Part shown: positions 49,931-57,510 of the stretch, in pieces
How positions within the stretch are numbered: the stretch's first letter is position 1
Layout: each line of letters opens with the position of its first letter
Origin: Microbacterium testaceum
GTDB taxonomy: Bacteria > Actinomycetota > Actinomycetes > Actinomycetales > Microbacteriaceae
DNA length: 64,000 nt
Assembly (NCBI RefSeq): GCF_029761935.1
Contig: NZ_CP121699.1
Location: 930,001 to 994,000, forward strand
Direction: 5' to 3'
Position numbers and translations under genes: made by a program
Notes under the pieces: generated by a model
What the model was told of the DNA's origin: nothing
What the model saw: only the letters and a program-made list of their open reading frames with translations
Databases searched by the model: none

Positions 49931-51250
49931 TCAGGCCTCCTGCTTCTCTTCGGCGCCCCACGCGGAGGCGTAGAGCGCGTCGTCGGAGCTCGTCAGCGTG
50001 TCGGCCTTGCCGATCTCGGTGACGGGCACGGTGTTCTTCGGCACGGTGGCCAGAAACGCGACGGTGCCCTTCTCGTCGCTCTCGAGCTGCTCGCGGATCG
50101 CCGCGGCCGATGCAGTGCTGATCTGGCCCGCGCGGAGGGCGGCGTCGACGATGCCGTCGCGGCGGTCCTTGTCCTGCTGCTTGCGTGCGTCGGCGCCCTG
50201 GCGAGCGTTCGCCTGGGTCTCGTTCCACACGTTCTCGTCGATGGCGATGAAGCCCTTCGGGAGGGCGGCGGCAGCCGGGGCGGGAGTGGGGTCGGCCTGT
50301 TCCTCGAGCGACTCGTCGAGCGCTTCGAGAAGCGCCTCGTCCGAGATGTCGGCGTCCTTCACGCCGAGCCGTTCGATGAGGCCAGCCTTGATGGTGTCGC
50401 TCATGGGGAGCTTCTCCTTCTGGTTGGGTTCTCCCGGCTCGGACGAGCTCGGGGGCTTGGGGGCCGCGGCGCGCGCGGAGGCGGCTGCGGCGTGGATGCG
50501 GGCGTCCGCGTCGGCGTCGTCCTCTTCGGGGGTGACGGTGATGATCACCAGGTCTTCCTCGACGCCGACGGTGGTGGCGGTGCCGGCGTCCGGGACGACG
50601 CCTCGACGGTCGGCAAGGCCCAACTCGACCGTCTCTTCGGCCGTCAGCCACGTCTCGGCGGCGAGCAGACTCGCCCAGTCCTTCGCGCCAGCCTTCTCGG
50701 TGTAGACCTCGATCATCGAGCGCTCGACGGTGTCGAGGAAGTCGGCCGTCTTGCGCATCTCGACGGCGTTGCCCCATGTGATCGACGAGGGCGAGTGGAT
50801 CATCATCTGGCTGCCGGGACTCATGACGGTCTCGTCGCAGCTCGCCGCGATGAACGATGCGGCGGATGCCGCGAGGCCGTCGACGACGGCGACGACGGTC
50901 GCCTTGTGCGCGCCGAGCATGTTGAGGATGGCCATGGCCTCCCACACCTCGCCGCCAGGCGAGTTGATACGAAGCACGATCTGCGCGACGGAGTCCGGCA
51001 GGGAGTCGAGTACGCGTCCGACGTCCTCGGTCGAGATGCCCCACCAGCCGCCCCACGAGTCGATGGGGCCGTACATGCGGATCGTCGCGACGGTCGCGTC
51101 GCCGCCCTCGGCCGTCGGTGCGGTGACGGCGCTGAAGAACTGGGCCTTGCTCTCCGGGGGCTCCATCGAGCCCCAGAATCGGCGCGGCTGGTGCTCCCGG
51201 TCGCTGTCCCGCGCCTTGCGGTCGGCGATGGCCGGTCGGATGTCGTTCAT
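49931..51250 (-). CDS. Prohead protease (ClpP/S49-type) fused to scaffold
   Basis: 439 aa from ATG 51250 (ATGA overlap with the portal stop). Residues about 50-215 are a ClpP-like serine protease: IRMYGPIDSWGG, VLRINSPGGEVWEAMAILNM, catalytic serine in DGLAASAASFIAASC and histidine in PGSQMMIHSPSS. From about residue 230 the sequence becomes acidic and Ala/Pro-rich, then helical with WNETQANARQGADARKQQDK, a scaffold-like segment ending YASAWGAEEKQEA. The protease would mature the capsid and remove its own scaffold. An internal ATG (MSDTIKAGLIERLGV, near 50403) with GGAG upstream may also yield free scaffold. Confidence 0.85.
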   Translation of the reverse strand: MNDIRPAIADRKARDSDREHQPRRFWGSMEPPESKAQFFSAVTAPTAEGGDATVATIRMYGPIDSWGGWWGISTEDVGRVLDSLPDSVAQIVLRINSPGGEVWEAMAILNMLGAHKATVVAVVDGLAASAASFIAASCDETVMSPGSQMMIHSPSSITWGNAVEMRKTADFLDTVERSMIEVYTEKAGAKDWASLLAAETWLTAEETVELGLADRRGVVPDAGTATTVGVEEDLVIITVTPEEDDADADARIHAAAASARAAAPKPPSSSEPGEPNQKEKLPMSDTIKAGLIERLGVKDADISDEALLEALDESLEEQADPTPAPAAAALPKGFIAIDENVWNETQANARQGADARKQQDKDRRDGIVDAALRAGQISTASAAAIREQLESDEKGTVAFLATVPKNTVPVTEIGKADTLTSSDDALYASAWGAEEKQEA

Positions 51251-52512
51251 GCGGCCTCCTTGGCTGCTGGCGTGACGGGTGCGGCGCGCCGGGTGCTGAC
51301 GTCAGCGATGGGCAGGCCGAAGCGATCGCGGGCGAAGTCCTCGAGCTTGTCGTCGGGGCGCACGGCGCCGGACTGGATGAGCTGCGCGAGCGATGCCGCG
51401 GTGACGGGCTGGCGTTCGCCAATTTCGGCGGCGACGAGCCGGGGTGCGGGTTCTGTCGGCCCCCAGTTCTTGTCGACGAGGTCCTCGATGACGTGCTGTT
51501 GGGTGACGTCGGCGATGTGCTGGGCGACGGCGTTCAGCGAGTCGGTGAAGAAGTTCGCGAACGTCGATCCCAGAGCCCAGGAACCGGTCTCGGTCCCGAG
51601 GTTGAGGAAGTGTGCCAGCACGGCGCGCGCGATCTGCTCGTCGTAGTAGCGAATGGGCTTGTCGGTGTCGGGCAGGTCACCCTCGACGCCGAGGAACTTC
51701 AGCGATGCTCCGTTTGGCAGCGACGCGCCCGAGGCCTCGCCGGCGCGCGCGTTCTTCGCGATGTCCAGACCGCGGGCAATCTCGGCGTCTGCCCACGCGA
51801 TGATCTGCTCGTACTCAGCGCCCTCGGCGGGCGGGGCGCTGGTGTACGTCGGAAGCCCAAGTCCGTTTCGTTCGGCGGTGAGCGCCTGGATGCGCAGCAC
51901 CCGGTCCTTGAGCAGCCACATCTTGTAGGCCGACCGCAGCAGGGACTCACCGATCCAGTTGGCGCCCTCGCGCTCATTCACGTACGCGACGAGCGCGCTG
52001 ACGGGGATGAGCTGTTCGACGTCGTACTGATGGATGCCTTCGAGGCCTCCGTCGCGGGCGACCTTGATCTCGCGGATGGTGCGCGGCGGCCGCCATGCGA
52101 GCTTCGAGAGGCGCGTGCGGCCGGTCGACTGGTCGTACACCTGCTCGAAGAAGGAGTGGCCGTATACGAGCTCAAGAAGTGCCAGCCGCAGGTGCTCCTT
52201 CCATGAGAACCGCCCCTTGGTCCGGAGCGGGGCGACCGGTGCCTGTCCCTTGATGGGGAGGCCCAGGTCTTCGGCGACGAGACGTGTGACCTCCTCGCGG
52301 CATCCCGTCCCGTCGATGGCCCATTCGGTGCGCATGATCGGGAGGGTCACCGCGCGGATGACCGACTTGACCTGAGGGTCTTCGCGCCGCATCCGGTCGA
52401 AGACGTTCAGCGACTGGGGCCACTGCAACTCACGGTTGGTCTCATTGATCTCCGCGGTGAGCCCCGCCCAGGATCGGACACTGCCGCCGGTCTGGTAGCC
52501 GATCTCGGACAC
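51247..52512 (-). CDS. Portal protein (DUF935 family)
   Basis: 421 aa from GTG 52512, with AGGAGGT upstream. Characteristic segments are FDRMRREDPQVKSVIRAVTL, PIMRTEWAIDG, LLELVYGHSFFEQVYD, LIPVSALVAYVNEREGANWI and IGESLLRSAYKMWLLKDRVL, then ALGSTFANFFTDSLNAVAQH. These belong to DUF935 (Mu gp29-like) portal proteins. The portal forms the 12-fold channel for DNA packaging and joins to the tail through the adaptor proteins. It sits 11 bp after the large terminase gene. Confidence 0.88.
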   Translation of the reverse strand: MSEIGYQTGGSVRSWAGLTAEINETNRELQWPQSLNVFDRMRREDPQVKSVIRAVTLPIMRTEWAIDGTGCREEVTRLVAEDLGLPIKGQAPVAPLRTKGRFSWKEHLRLALLELVYGHSFFEQVYDQSTGRTRLSKLAWRPPRTIREIKVARDGGLEGIHQYDVEQLIPVSALVAYVNEREGANWIGESLLRSAYKMWLLKDRVLRIQALTAERNGLGLPTYTSAPPAEGAEYEQIIAWADAEIARGLDIAKNARAGEASGASLPNGASLKFLGVEGDLPDTDKPIRYYDEQIARAVLAHFLNLGTETGSWALGSTFANFFTDSLNAVAQHIADVTQQHVIEDLVDKNWGPTEPAPRLVAAEIGERQPVTAASLAQLIQSGAVRPDDKLEDFARDRFGLPIADVSTRRAAPVTPAAKEAA

Positions 52513-52523
52513 GGGACCTCCTC

Positions 52524-54152
52524 TCAGAACGACGCGGTTGCGAGGTTCTTCTCGTCGACGTCCTCGTCCTCTTCTCGGGCGAGGACCTTGGCCGCCGGTG
52601 GCGGCGGGGCGGGTTCTCTCTTCGGCGGCACGAACGACTCGAGGCCGACGAGCGCGAAGGACAGCGCGACGATGGGCGCGATGTCGACGGGTGATGCGTC
52701 GCGGTCCCAGACAGGCATACCGCCGAGCTGGCGGGTGGTGGCGTTGTCGGCGGCGAGGTCGAGTGGGCCCTGTCCGCGGTGGCGGACCTTGTCCTCGCGG
52801 ACGCGATCCCGCAGACGTCCGGCGGCGAGCAGCAGGGTGGTGGCCGAGATGTCGACGATGTCGAACCCGGCGTCCTTGAGCGGGGCGACGAGGTCGGCCG
52901 CGTCGCAGCCCTTTGTCTGCAGGGCGACCTGTGTGATGCCGGTCTTCGCTCGGACTGCCTTCGCGTACTTCACCACCCACGAGGTGCCGGTGCGTTGCGC
53001 CAGAACCTCGAGGTGTGCGCGACCGTCGGCCCGGTAGCCGGCGACGCCGACGCTCGTGCGCGCGGTGCGCTTCTCCCGGTGCACGTCGATGCCGAGCACC
53101 ATGCGGGATCCGTCAGCGACGGTCGACCCGGGTTCCTCGACTTGGCCGTCCTCGTCGAGCAGCCTCGGGTCGGCGGATGCCTGCCACTCCTCCGTGTCGA
53201 GGAACGGCACGACGAGGGACGTGACCCACTGGCCGAGCACCTCGATGCGCTCGACGCTCTTGTTCTTCGCCTTCGCCGCGGTGCGCATCAGTCCCGCGAT
53301 CGTCATGCCCGGCAGGTGCCCGGCTGACGGGTTCGCCTGGGCGAATGCGTTCGGGTCGTACAGCGATGCTTTCGGGTCGGCTGACCACTCGGCCAGGAAC
53401 CACTCCGTGTCCGGGTCGTCGATGCCCTCGGTCGCGATGTCGCGCACGTCGCGGAGCACGATCGAGCGGGAGGTGCCGGCGTTCGAGAACGCGACGAGCA
53501 GCGAGTCGTACATGGCGTTCGCCGACTTCTCGATCGCCGACCAGCCCTCGTAGTCGTACTGCTGACGCAGCTCATCGAGGAGCAGTCGTGCGGCCGAGTG
53601 ACCGCGCGCGCCCTCGAAGGTGCGCGGCATGTACATGCCGCCGCCGAGCGTGCGGATGTCGACGTCGCCGTTGACGGTGCGGGGCGGGTAGGTCAGCTTC
53701 TGCAGCTCGGGCCGGCGGTCGTGCGCGATGCCGAGCTTCTCGTCGTCGGGCCCACCCCACCGCCGCACCTGCTTCCACGGCTTCATCGCGACGTCGAGCT
53801 TCTGCGCGGCCCCGACGATGATGAAGTCCTGCTCGGGCAGTTGCTCAGGCCAGCGGCCCGCGTCGACGTACATCCAGTACGCCGCGAGGACCGCGGCGAC
53901 CGCGGTCTTCCCGTTCTGTCGACCGACGATGACGAGGGCCTTGCGGAAGCGGAGCAGCCCGAACGAGTCGAGCTCAAGCATGTGGATGAGCAGCCACTCC
54001 TGCCAAGGCAGCAGGCGCACGCCCAGGTCCTCGCGGGCGAACTTGATCACGTCGAACCCGCGCGACGTCGCTGGCGTCAACTCGACGAGCGGCTTCGTCC
54101 ACACGCGCGGTTCGGTGATGCCGTGTGTGAGGGTCAACGATCCGACCCCCAT
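52524..54152 (-). CDS. Terminase large subunit
   Basis: 542 aa from ATG 54152. ATPase domain: Walker A-like VGRQNGKTA at about residues 76-84, Walker B ARLLLDELRQQYDYEGW at about 186-202 and the coupling segment LLVAFSNAGTSRS. The nuclease domain begins MVLGIDVHREKRTARTSVGV, with the first metal-binding Asp, and continues VALQTKGCDAADLVAPLKDA. A non-canonical P-loop with RQNGKT is usual in this actinophage TerL clade. It would pump DNA into the prohead and cut it, working with the small subunit and the HNH protein upstream. Confidence 0.9.
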   Translation of the reverse strand: MGVGSLTLTHGITEPRVWTKPLVELTPATSRGFDVIKFAREDLGVRLLPWQEWLLIHMLELDSFGLLRFRKALVIVGRQNGKTAVAAVLAAYWMYVDAGRWPEQLPEQDFIIVGAAQKLDVAMKPWKQVRRWGGPDDEKLGIAHDRRPELQKLTYPPRTVNGDVDIRTLGGGMYMPRTFEGARGHSAARLLLDELRQQYDYEGWSAIEKSANAMYDSLLVAFSNAGTSRSIVLRDVRDIATEGIDDPDTEWFLAEWSADPKASLYDPNAFAQANPSAGHLPGMTIAGLMRTAAKAKNKSVERIEVLGQWVTSLVVPFLDTEEWQASADPRLLDEDGQVEEPGSTVADGSRMVLGIDVHREKRTARTSVGVAGYRADGRAHLEVLAQRTGTSWVVKYAKAVRAKTGITQVALQTKGCDAADLVAPLKDAGFDIVDISATTLLLAAGRLRDRVREDKVRHRGQGPLDLAADNATTRQLGGMPVWDRDASPVDIAPIVALSFALVGLESFVPPKREPAPPPPAAKVLAREEDEDVDEKNLATASF

Positions 54153-54158
54153 CCACTA

Positions 54159-54524
54159 CTACCCCGCGCGACCGCGCCGGAACTTCTCCATATCCGTCGG
54201 CGGCGGAGGCGTCGTCTCTTCGGCCTCCGCCGACGGAGGCACCAGCGACTCCTCACGCGCCGGCGCGCGACGCGCACCCCGCGGCTCCTTCACCGTCAGG
54301 CCCAGCGCGTCGAAAGCCTTCAGCAACATCCCGGCCGACACGTTGTCGAAGCGCCCGTCAATGACGAAGCCCTGCTTGTCGAGCTTGTCCACGCGCTTCG
54401 CGAGCACCCGAGCGAGCGCCACCACCGGACGATGGTCGTCCGTCAGGTGCGGCGCCGACCGCACCGCCGAGTTCAACGCCGCGTGGACGCTCTGCGCCGG
54501 GAACGGATCCTTGTTGCGAGCCAT
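54159..54524 (-). CDS. Terminase small subunit-like protein
   Basis: 121 aa from ATG 54524, with AAAGGAG upstream. Helical N-terminal two thirds: AQSVHAALNSAVRSAPHLTD, RPVVALARVLAKRVDKLDKQ and SAGMLLKAFDALGLTVKEPR; then an acidic/proline linker and a basic end. Size, position 6 bp before the large subunit and the helical profile fit actinophage small terminases. These bind the packaging site and recruit TerL. No classical helix-turn-helix can be picked out by eye. Confidence 0.65.
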   Translation of the reverse strand: MARNKDPFPAQSVHAALNSAVRSAPHLTDDHRPVVALARVLAKRVDKLDKQGFVIDGRFDNVSAGMLLKAFDALGLTVKEPRGARRAPAREESLVPPSAEAEETTPPPPTDMEKFRRGRAG

Positions 54525-54642
54525 GACGCTCCTTTCTGCGCGCGCGACCCCCCTCCGTCGCGGAGAGGCGGGGAGAGAGGACCGCCTCCCCGGTGGTGGT
54601 CCCCCCTCCGGCATGGGTGCTGGATTTTTCGGGGGTGGGGGG

Positions 54643-54990
54643 TCAGCGGGCTTTGCCGCAGCGGTCGCAGCGGATAGGTGCTGGTGCCTGCGTGTAGGCG
54701 TTGACGTGCGCGGGCCACGCGTGGAGACCGAGCTGGCAGAGCAGCGGTGTGGGTGCCTTGGGGTGGGCGTAGCCGTACTCGCGTCGCCACGCCGGTTCGG
54801 GCTGCACTCTGACGGGCAGTTGGTCCCACTGCTTCGCCTCGTGCGGGCCGTGGGGGTAGGCGGGCTCGGGCGGCCAGTTCAGCGAGGTGCGCTGTTCGGG
54901 CGGTAGGTAGAGCGGGTGCGGTGTCTGCTCCCATGGGTGCTCGGGGTGGTAGCTGTCGGTGCCGTCGGAGTCGAGTTCGCGTCCACTCAT
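54643..54990 (-). CDS. Small protein with C-terminal zinc-ribbon-like motif
   Basis: 115 aa from ATG 54990 (ATGA overlap with the gene before). The first 70 residues are proline-, tryptophan- and histidine-rich with little regular structure (YHPEHPWEQTPHPLYLPPEQ). The C-terminus contains LLCQLGLHAWPAHVNAYTQA and IRCDRCGKAR: CxxC with an upstream C and H that could bind zinc. Similar small zinc proteins precede terminases in several actinophages. No function known. Confidence 0.55.
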   Translation of the reverse strand: MSGRELDSDGTDSYHPEHPWEQTPHPLYLPPEQRTSLNWPPEPAYPHGPHEAKQWDQLPVRVQPEPAWRREYGYAHPKAPTPLLCQLGLHAWPAHVNAYTQAPAPIRCDRCGKAR

Positions 54991-55367
54991 TGGGCGGCGT
55001 CGTCTCGGTCGGGGTCGAGGGTGCGCGGTTCGGCAACGAGGTGGGTGCCGATGTAGAGCTCGCCGGTGGTGGTGAGCGCGAGGCGGGCGTGGGTGATGGT
55101 GTCGTCGGTGGCGGCGTCTTCGGCGAGGTGGATGCGGTCGTACGTGCGCCCGCGGAGTCCGTTGCCTGCGGCGGAGTGGAAGTGGATGGCTCCCCCGCTG
55201 GGGAAGCTGATGGCGGCGCGGTCCTTGGCTCGGCGGGTGGTGGCGTCGGGTCCGGTGAAGGGGGCGAGGCGGTCGAGGTCGTCGCGTGCTGCCGCGTGGG
55301 TGGGGGCGATGACGGCGATGCGGGCGCCGGCTTCGGCGGCGGTGAGGTCTGCGGTGGTCGCGGTCAT
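54987..55367 (-). CDS. Terminase ATPase-like fragment lacking a P-loop
   Basis: 126 aa from ATG 55367 (ATGA overlaps on both ends). It contains RIAVIAPTHAAARDDLDRLA, AAISFPSGGAIHFHSAAGNG and LRGRTYDRIHLAEDAATDDT. This sequence of a first strand, a 'GG.I.FHSA...LRGRTYD.I..ED' element and a following helix resembles the middle of terminase/helicase ATPase cores (Walker B region). The Walker A loop is missing and the Walker B DE is replaced by ED. It may be a degenerate packaging protein. The gene is intact and coupled, so it is not a simple pseudogene. Confidence 0.5.
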   Translation of the reverse strand: MTATTADLTAAEAGARIAVIAPTHAAARDDLDRLAPFTGPDATTRRAKDRAAISFPSGGAIHFHSAAGNGLRGRTYDRIHLAEDAATDDTITHARLALTTTGELYIGTHLVAEPRTLDPDRDDAAQ

Positions 55368-55438
55368 GGCTTCTCCTCGGGTGGTCGTGGTGGTGGCGTC
55401 GGAAGTGCGCAGCCGGGGTCGTCGCAGCGGCAGCTCAT
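55364..55438 (-). CDS. 24-aa cysteine- and proline-rich peptide
   Basis: ATG 55438 to stop 55364, with 4-bp overlaps on both neighbours. The peptide MSCRCDDPGCALPTPPPRPP with a short EEKP end has three cysteines (CxC...C) that could bind metal. The evidence is the unbroken chain of coupled starts; the product is too short for recognition. Confidence 0.4.
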   Translation of the reverse strand: MSCRCDDPGCALPTPPPRPPEEKP

Positions 55439-55608
55439 CGGGTGTTCTCGCATCGTGCGCAGCGGATCATCTCGGCGACGATGCTCACGCCGCTCGAGGT
55501 GAGCGAGTGGACCGTGATGTGGAAGAGGTCGGCCCATCCGCAGACGGGGCAGTCGGTGTCGAGGCGGACGTGGGTCGGCACGAGGTGCGCAACGAATTGG
55601 GGGGCCAT
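55435..55608 (-). CDS. Zinc-ribbon protein
   Basis: 57 aa from ATG 55608. It has LDTDCPVCGWADLFHI and, 25 residues later, MIRCARCENTR: two CxxC knuckles forming a four-cysteine zinc ribbon. Between them is VHSLTSSGVSIVAE, a beta-hairpin. The protein could bind nucleic acid or protein in the packaging or late-gene switch. It is 2 bp downstream of the HNH gene and 4 bp overlapping the next. Confidence 0.6.
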   Translation of the reverse strand: MAPQFVAHLVPTHVRLDTDCPVCGWADLFHITVHSLTSSGVSIVAEMIRCARCENTR

Positions 55609-55610
55609 GC

Positions 55611-55907
55611 TCAGGTCCACTCCCTCGAGGGTGTGCCGAGGTCGACGATGGGGGCACCGTTGCCGCGCTCGCGGTTGCATCCGGCGTGGGAGGGGCGTTT
55701 GTTGCTGGGGTCCTCTTGCAGTTCGGGGTGCGTGGAGACGGGCCAGAAGTGGTCCTCTTGGAAGCGGTCGTCGTTGGTCCAGTCGTCCCACGCTGCGGTG
55801 TAGTCGATGGTGAGGCTGCAGATCCAGCAGGGAGCGTTGGTGGCTTCGCATTCGGCTCGGTACTCGGCGCGCTGCTTGTGCTGGCGGCGGGTGTTGGTGC
55901 GTGCCAT
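55611..55907 (-). CDS. HNH endonuclease
   Basis: 98 aa from ATG 55907. A treble-clef HNH core: CWICSLTIDY (first CxxC), FQEDHFWPVSTHPELQED with the catalytic His and ED, and SNKRPSHAGCNRERGNGAP with the central Asn, last His and CN. In many cos-type phages an HNH protein encoded next to the terminase is needed for cutting at the packaging site. Its place here, two to five genes before the terminases and at the start of the late operon, fits that role. Confidence 0.82.
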   Translation of the reverse strand: MARTNTRRQHKQRAEYRAECEATNAPCWICSLTIDYTAAWDDWTNDDRFQEDHFWPVSTHPELQEDPSNKRPSHAGCNRERGNGAPIVDLGTPSREWT

Positions 55908-56008
55908 CAGGGTTGCTCGAGTTCGGGGTCGCAGCAGAGTGCGGCGGCGAGGGGGCTGGTGTACATGGAGCCGCAGCTGGTGCATTCGTGCATCTCGGAG
56001 GGCATCAT
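55907..56008 (-). CDS. 33-aa zinc-binding-like protein
   Basis: ATG 56008 (a second ATG follows), with GAGGAGG 8 nt upstream; the stop overlaps the HNH start by one base (TGATG). Contains HECTSCGSMYTSPLAAALCC, i.e. CxxC and a CC pair in the order of a small zinc finger. It is the first gene of the leftward late operon and is too short for the usual gene-length cutoff. The strong ribosome-binding site and coupling support it. Confidence 0.6.
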   Translation of the reverse strand: MMPSEMHECTSCGSMYTSPLAAALCCDPELEQP

Positions 56009-56030
56009 CTTTGAGCCTCCTCAAGGGTGG

Positions 56031-56280
56031 GCAGGGCGCGTTTTTCGGGTTTCGGTAGCTGGTGCTGCCCTGCGCGCGTTTAACTCAGTCCCTTAGTAAC
56101 TATTCAAAGAGCTGACACGATCCACATAAATGCGCCCTATCGCGCCCTGTGGGTAGTAGAACCGCAGGATTACGCGGCTATATGAGGGTCCGTTGCCGTT
56201 TTTTGATCGCGCCCTATTGCGCCCTGTTGGTGGATATCGCGCCCTGTCGGGTGGTGGGCAGGGCGCGTTCGCAGGGCGCG
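56031..56280. repeat. Iteron-like YGCGCCCTRT repeats
   Basis: Five forward copies: TGCGCCCTAT (56131), CGCGCCCTGT (56141), CGCGCCCTAT (56208), TGCGCCCTGT (56218) and CGCGCCCTGT (56238). The first four form two abutting pairs with exact 10-bp period, one helical turn. Reverse copies AGGGCGCG lie at 56033, 56260 and 56273. Eight sites in 250 bp of gene-free sequence indicate cooperative protein binding. Confidence 0.7.
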
Positions 56281-56283
56281 TTT

Positions 56284-56324
56284 CTCGAGAGGCGCCGGCG
56301 CGGTGTGGCGGGGCGCCTCTCGAG
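56284..56324. repeat. 13-bp perfect inverted repeat
   Basis: CTCGAGAGGCGCC (56284-56296) and GGCGCCTCTCGAG (56312-56324) with a 15-bp spacer. It could form a very stable hairpin or be a large operator/recombination site. It directly follows the repeat array and has no T-run on either side. Confidence 0.65.
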
Positions 56325-56442
56325 GCGGTGCAGGTACTCCGCGCCGGTGAAGTCCGTGCCGGCGGTGCGGTGTGCGGGAGTCCTTCGCGGTCTTGGCAGG
56401 TTTCCGCGTTGACACCGGTCTGGGGGCCGGTGGTGGTGAGCA

Positions 56443-56482
56443 CGAGACCCCCGGGGCACTGTGTGCTCGTCCGGGGGTCTCG
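56443..56482. terminator. 12-bp perfect hairpin (terminator-like)
   Basis: CGAGACCCCCGG (56443-56454) pairs with CCGGGGGTCTCG (56471-56482) over a 16-nt loop. It lies 93 bp before the 56576 gene. It may stop transcripts entering from either side of the divergent region. Confidence 0.55.
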
Positions 56483-56575
56483 ACGCCTGGTGCCGTGTGC
56501 GACACCGTTCCAACCATCAAGGTAGGGGGTGACAACGTGACCGTGTCAACTGTGTCTCGCCGATAGGGTCGTGAC

Positions 56576-57493
56576 GTGACCGCCGAAGACAAGAAGACAT
56601 GCTTCATAGCCATGCCCATCACGACCCATGAGGACGAGGCCGAGCGCTACAACGGGGACAGCGCTCACTGGGATCACGTCATGGAGACGATCTTCGTCCC
56701 CGCCATCGAGAAGGCGGGATTTACGCCGGTTCGTCCGGCCGCCGTCGGCGCGCATATGATCCATGGCCAGATAATTCGTCACCTCTCGACGGCGGACATG
56801 GTCCTTTGTGACCTCAGCGGGCACAACCCGAATGTGTTCTTCGAATTGGGTGTCCGCACGTCGCTCAACCTGCCAGTCGCGCTCGTTCGTGATGAGCACA
56901 CCGGCATTCCCTTCGACACGTCGGGTCTGAACACTCACTCGTACTCGTCCACGCTGAACGCCTGGGACACGAAACGGGAGGTGGAGCGTCTGGCTCAACA
57001 CCTGGCCGATAGCGCTGAGAGCTGCGAGGGGAGCAACCCGATGTGGCGCCACTTTGGCCTGACGATCGCCGCTGATGCGCCCAGTGTGGAAGGGTCATCC
57101 TCTGATGCGCGGCTTGAGCTCATAACGGAGAGTTTGAACGACATGCGCGTCGAGATGAGCAAGCTGAACTCCGCGGTTGCTGCTGCCAGCGCACCTGATT
57201 CGCCAGCTGGGGACACGTCGGCTCCCGCCGGCGGGATGAGAATTATTCGCGACACCCTCGCAGAAATAGCCCCCGCTACTGGAGCCAATCCCGTGGTTCT
57301 CAGCCGATCCGCAAGCGGTCTCTATCGGGCGGTGCTCGAAAAGAAATCTTCCGTGCTCCCGTTCGCGGAAATCTCTGCTGCCATCAGTGACGCGTTGGCC
57401 GCTCGCGGCTATCGCGTGGAGAGCGTCGAGGATGAGGGCGACACCATTCGTGTCATGGTCGACCCACGTCGTCGAATGAGACCCATGGGCTGA
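56576..57493 (+). CDS. Nucleoside 2-deoxyribosyltransferase-like protein (possible exclusion/defence effector)
   Basis: 305 aa from GTG 56576. Residues 5-130 have a Rossmann-like NDT/TIR-type fold: CFIAMPIT, then FVPAIEKAGFTPVRPAA, HGQIIRHLSTADMVLCDLSG and HNPNVFFELGVRTSLNLPVA. These motifs (D in 'ADMVLCDLSG', E in 'NPNVFFELG') are shared by nucleoside 2-deoxyribosyltransferase-like domains often used as NAD+- or nucleotide-processing effectors in defence systems. The rest is a helical linker and a C-terminal alpha/beta domain of unknown type (FAEISAAISDALAARGYRVE). Expressed away from the lytic genes and next to the immunity region, it may act against superinfecting phages. Confidence 0.65.
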   Translation: MTAEDKKTCFIAMPITTHEDEAERYNGDSAHWDHVMETIFVPAIEKAGFTPVRPAAVGAHMIHGQIIRHLSTADMVLCDLSGHNPNVFFELGVRTSLNLPVALVRDEHTGIPFDTSGLNTHSYSSTLNAWDTKREVERLAQHLADSAESCEGSNPMWRHFGLTIAADAPSVEGSSSDARLELITESLNDMRVEMSKLNSAVAAASAPDSPAGDTSAPAGGMRIIRDTLAEIAPATGANPVVLSRSASGLYRAVLEKKSSVLPFAEISAAISDALAARGYRVESVEDEGDTIRVMVDPRRRMRPMG

Positions 57494-57510
57494 ACCACCT
57501 CAGCTCATGC

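Larger units (their letters stand above)
56009..56575. other. 567-bp divergent control region (possible cos/origin)
   Basis: No credible gene on either strand. It separates the leftward late operon (first gene 33 aa, then HNH and terminases) from the rightward cargo gene at 56576. It holds paired 10-bp GCGCCCT repeats, an AT-rich island (about 56090-56130, around TATTCAAAGAGCTGACACG) and two long hairpins. Such content suits a packaging site (cos with terminase-binding repeats), a replication origin or a multi-operator late promoter; the sequence alone does not decide. Confidence 0.6.

Noticed and set aside
56031..56280. CRISPR array
   Set aside because: Repeats are 10 bp, partly abutting and in both orientations, with no constant 20-40-bp spacers and no cas genes.
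56170..56622. Open frames on both strands within the divergent repeat region
   Set aside because: They run through hairpins and repeats, are Arg/Pro-rich and lack ribosome-binding sites.
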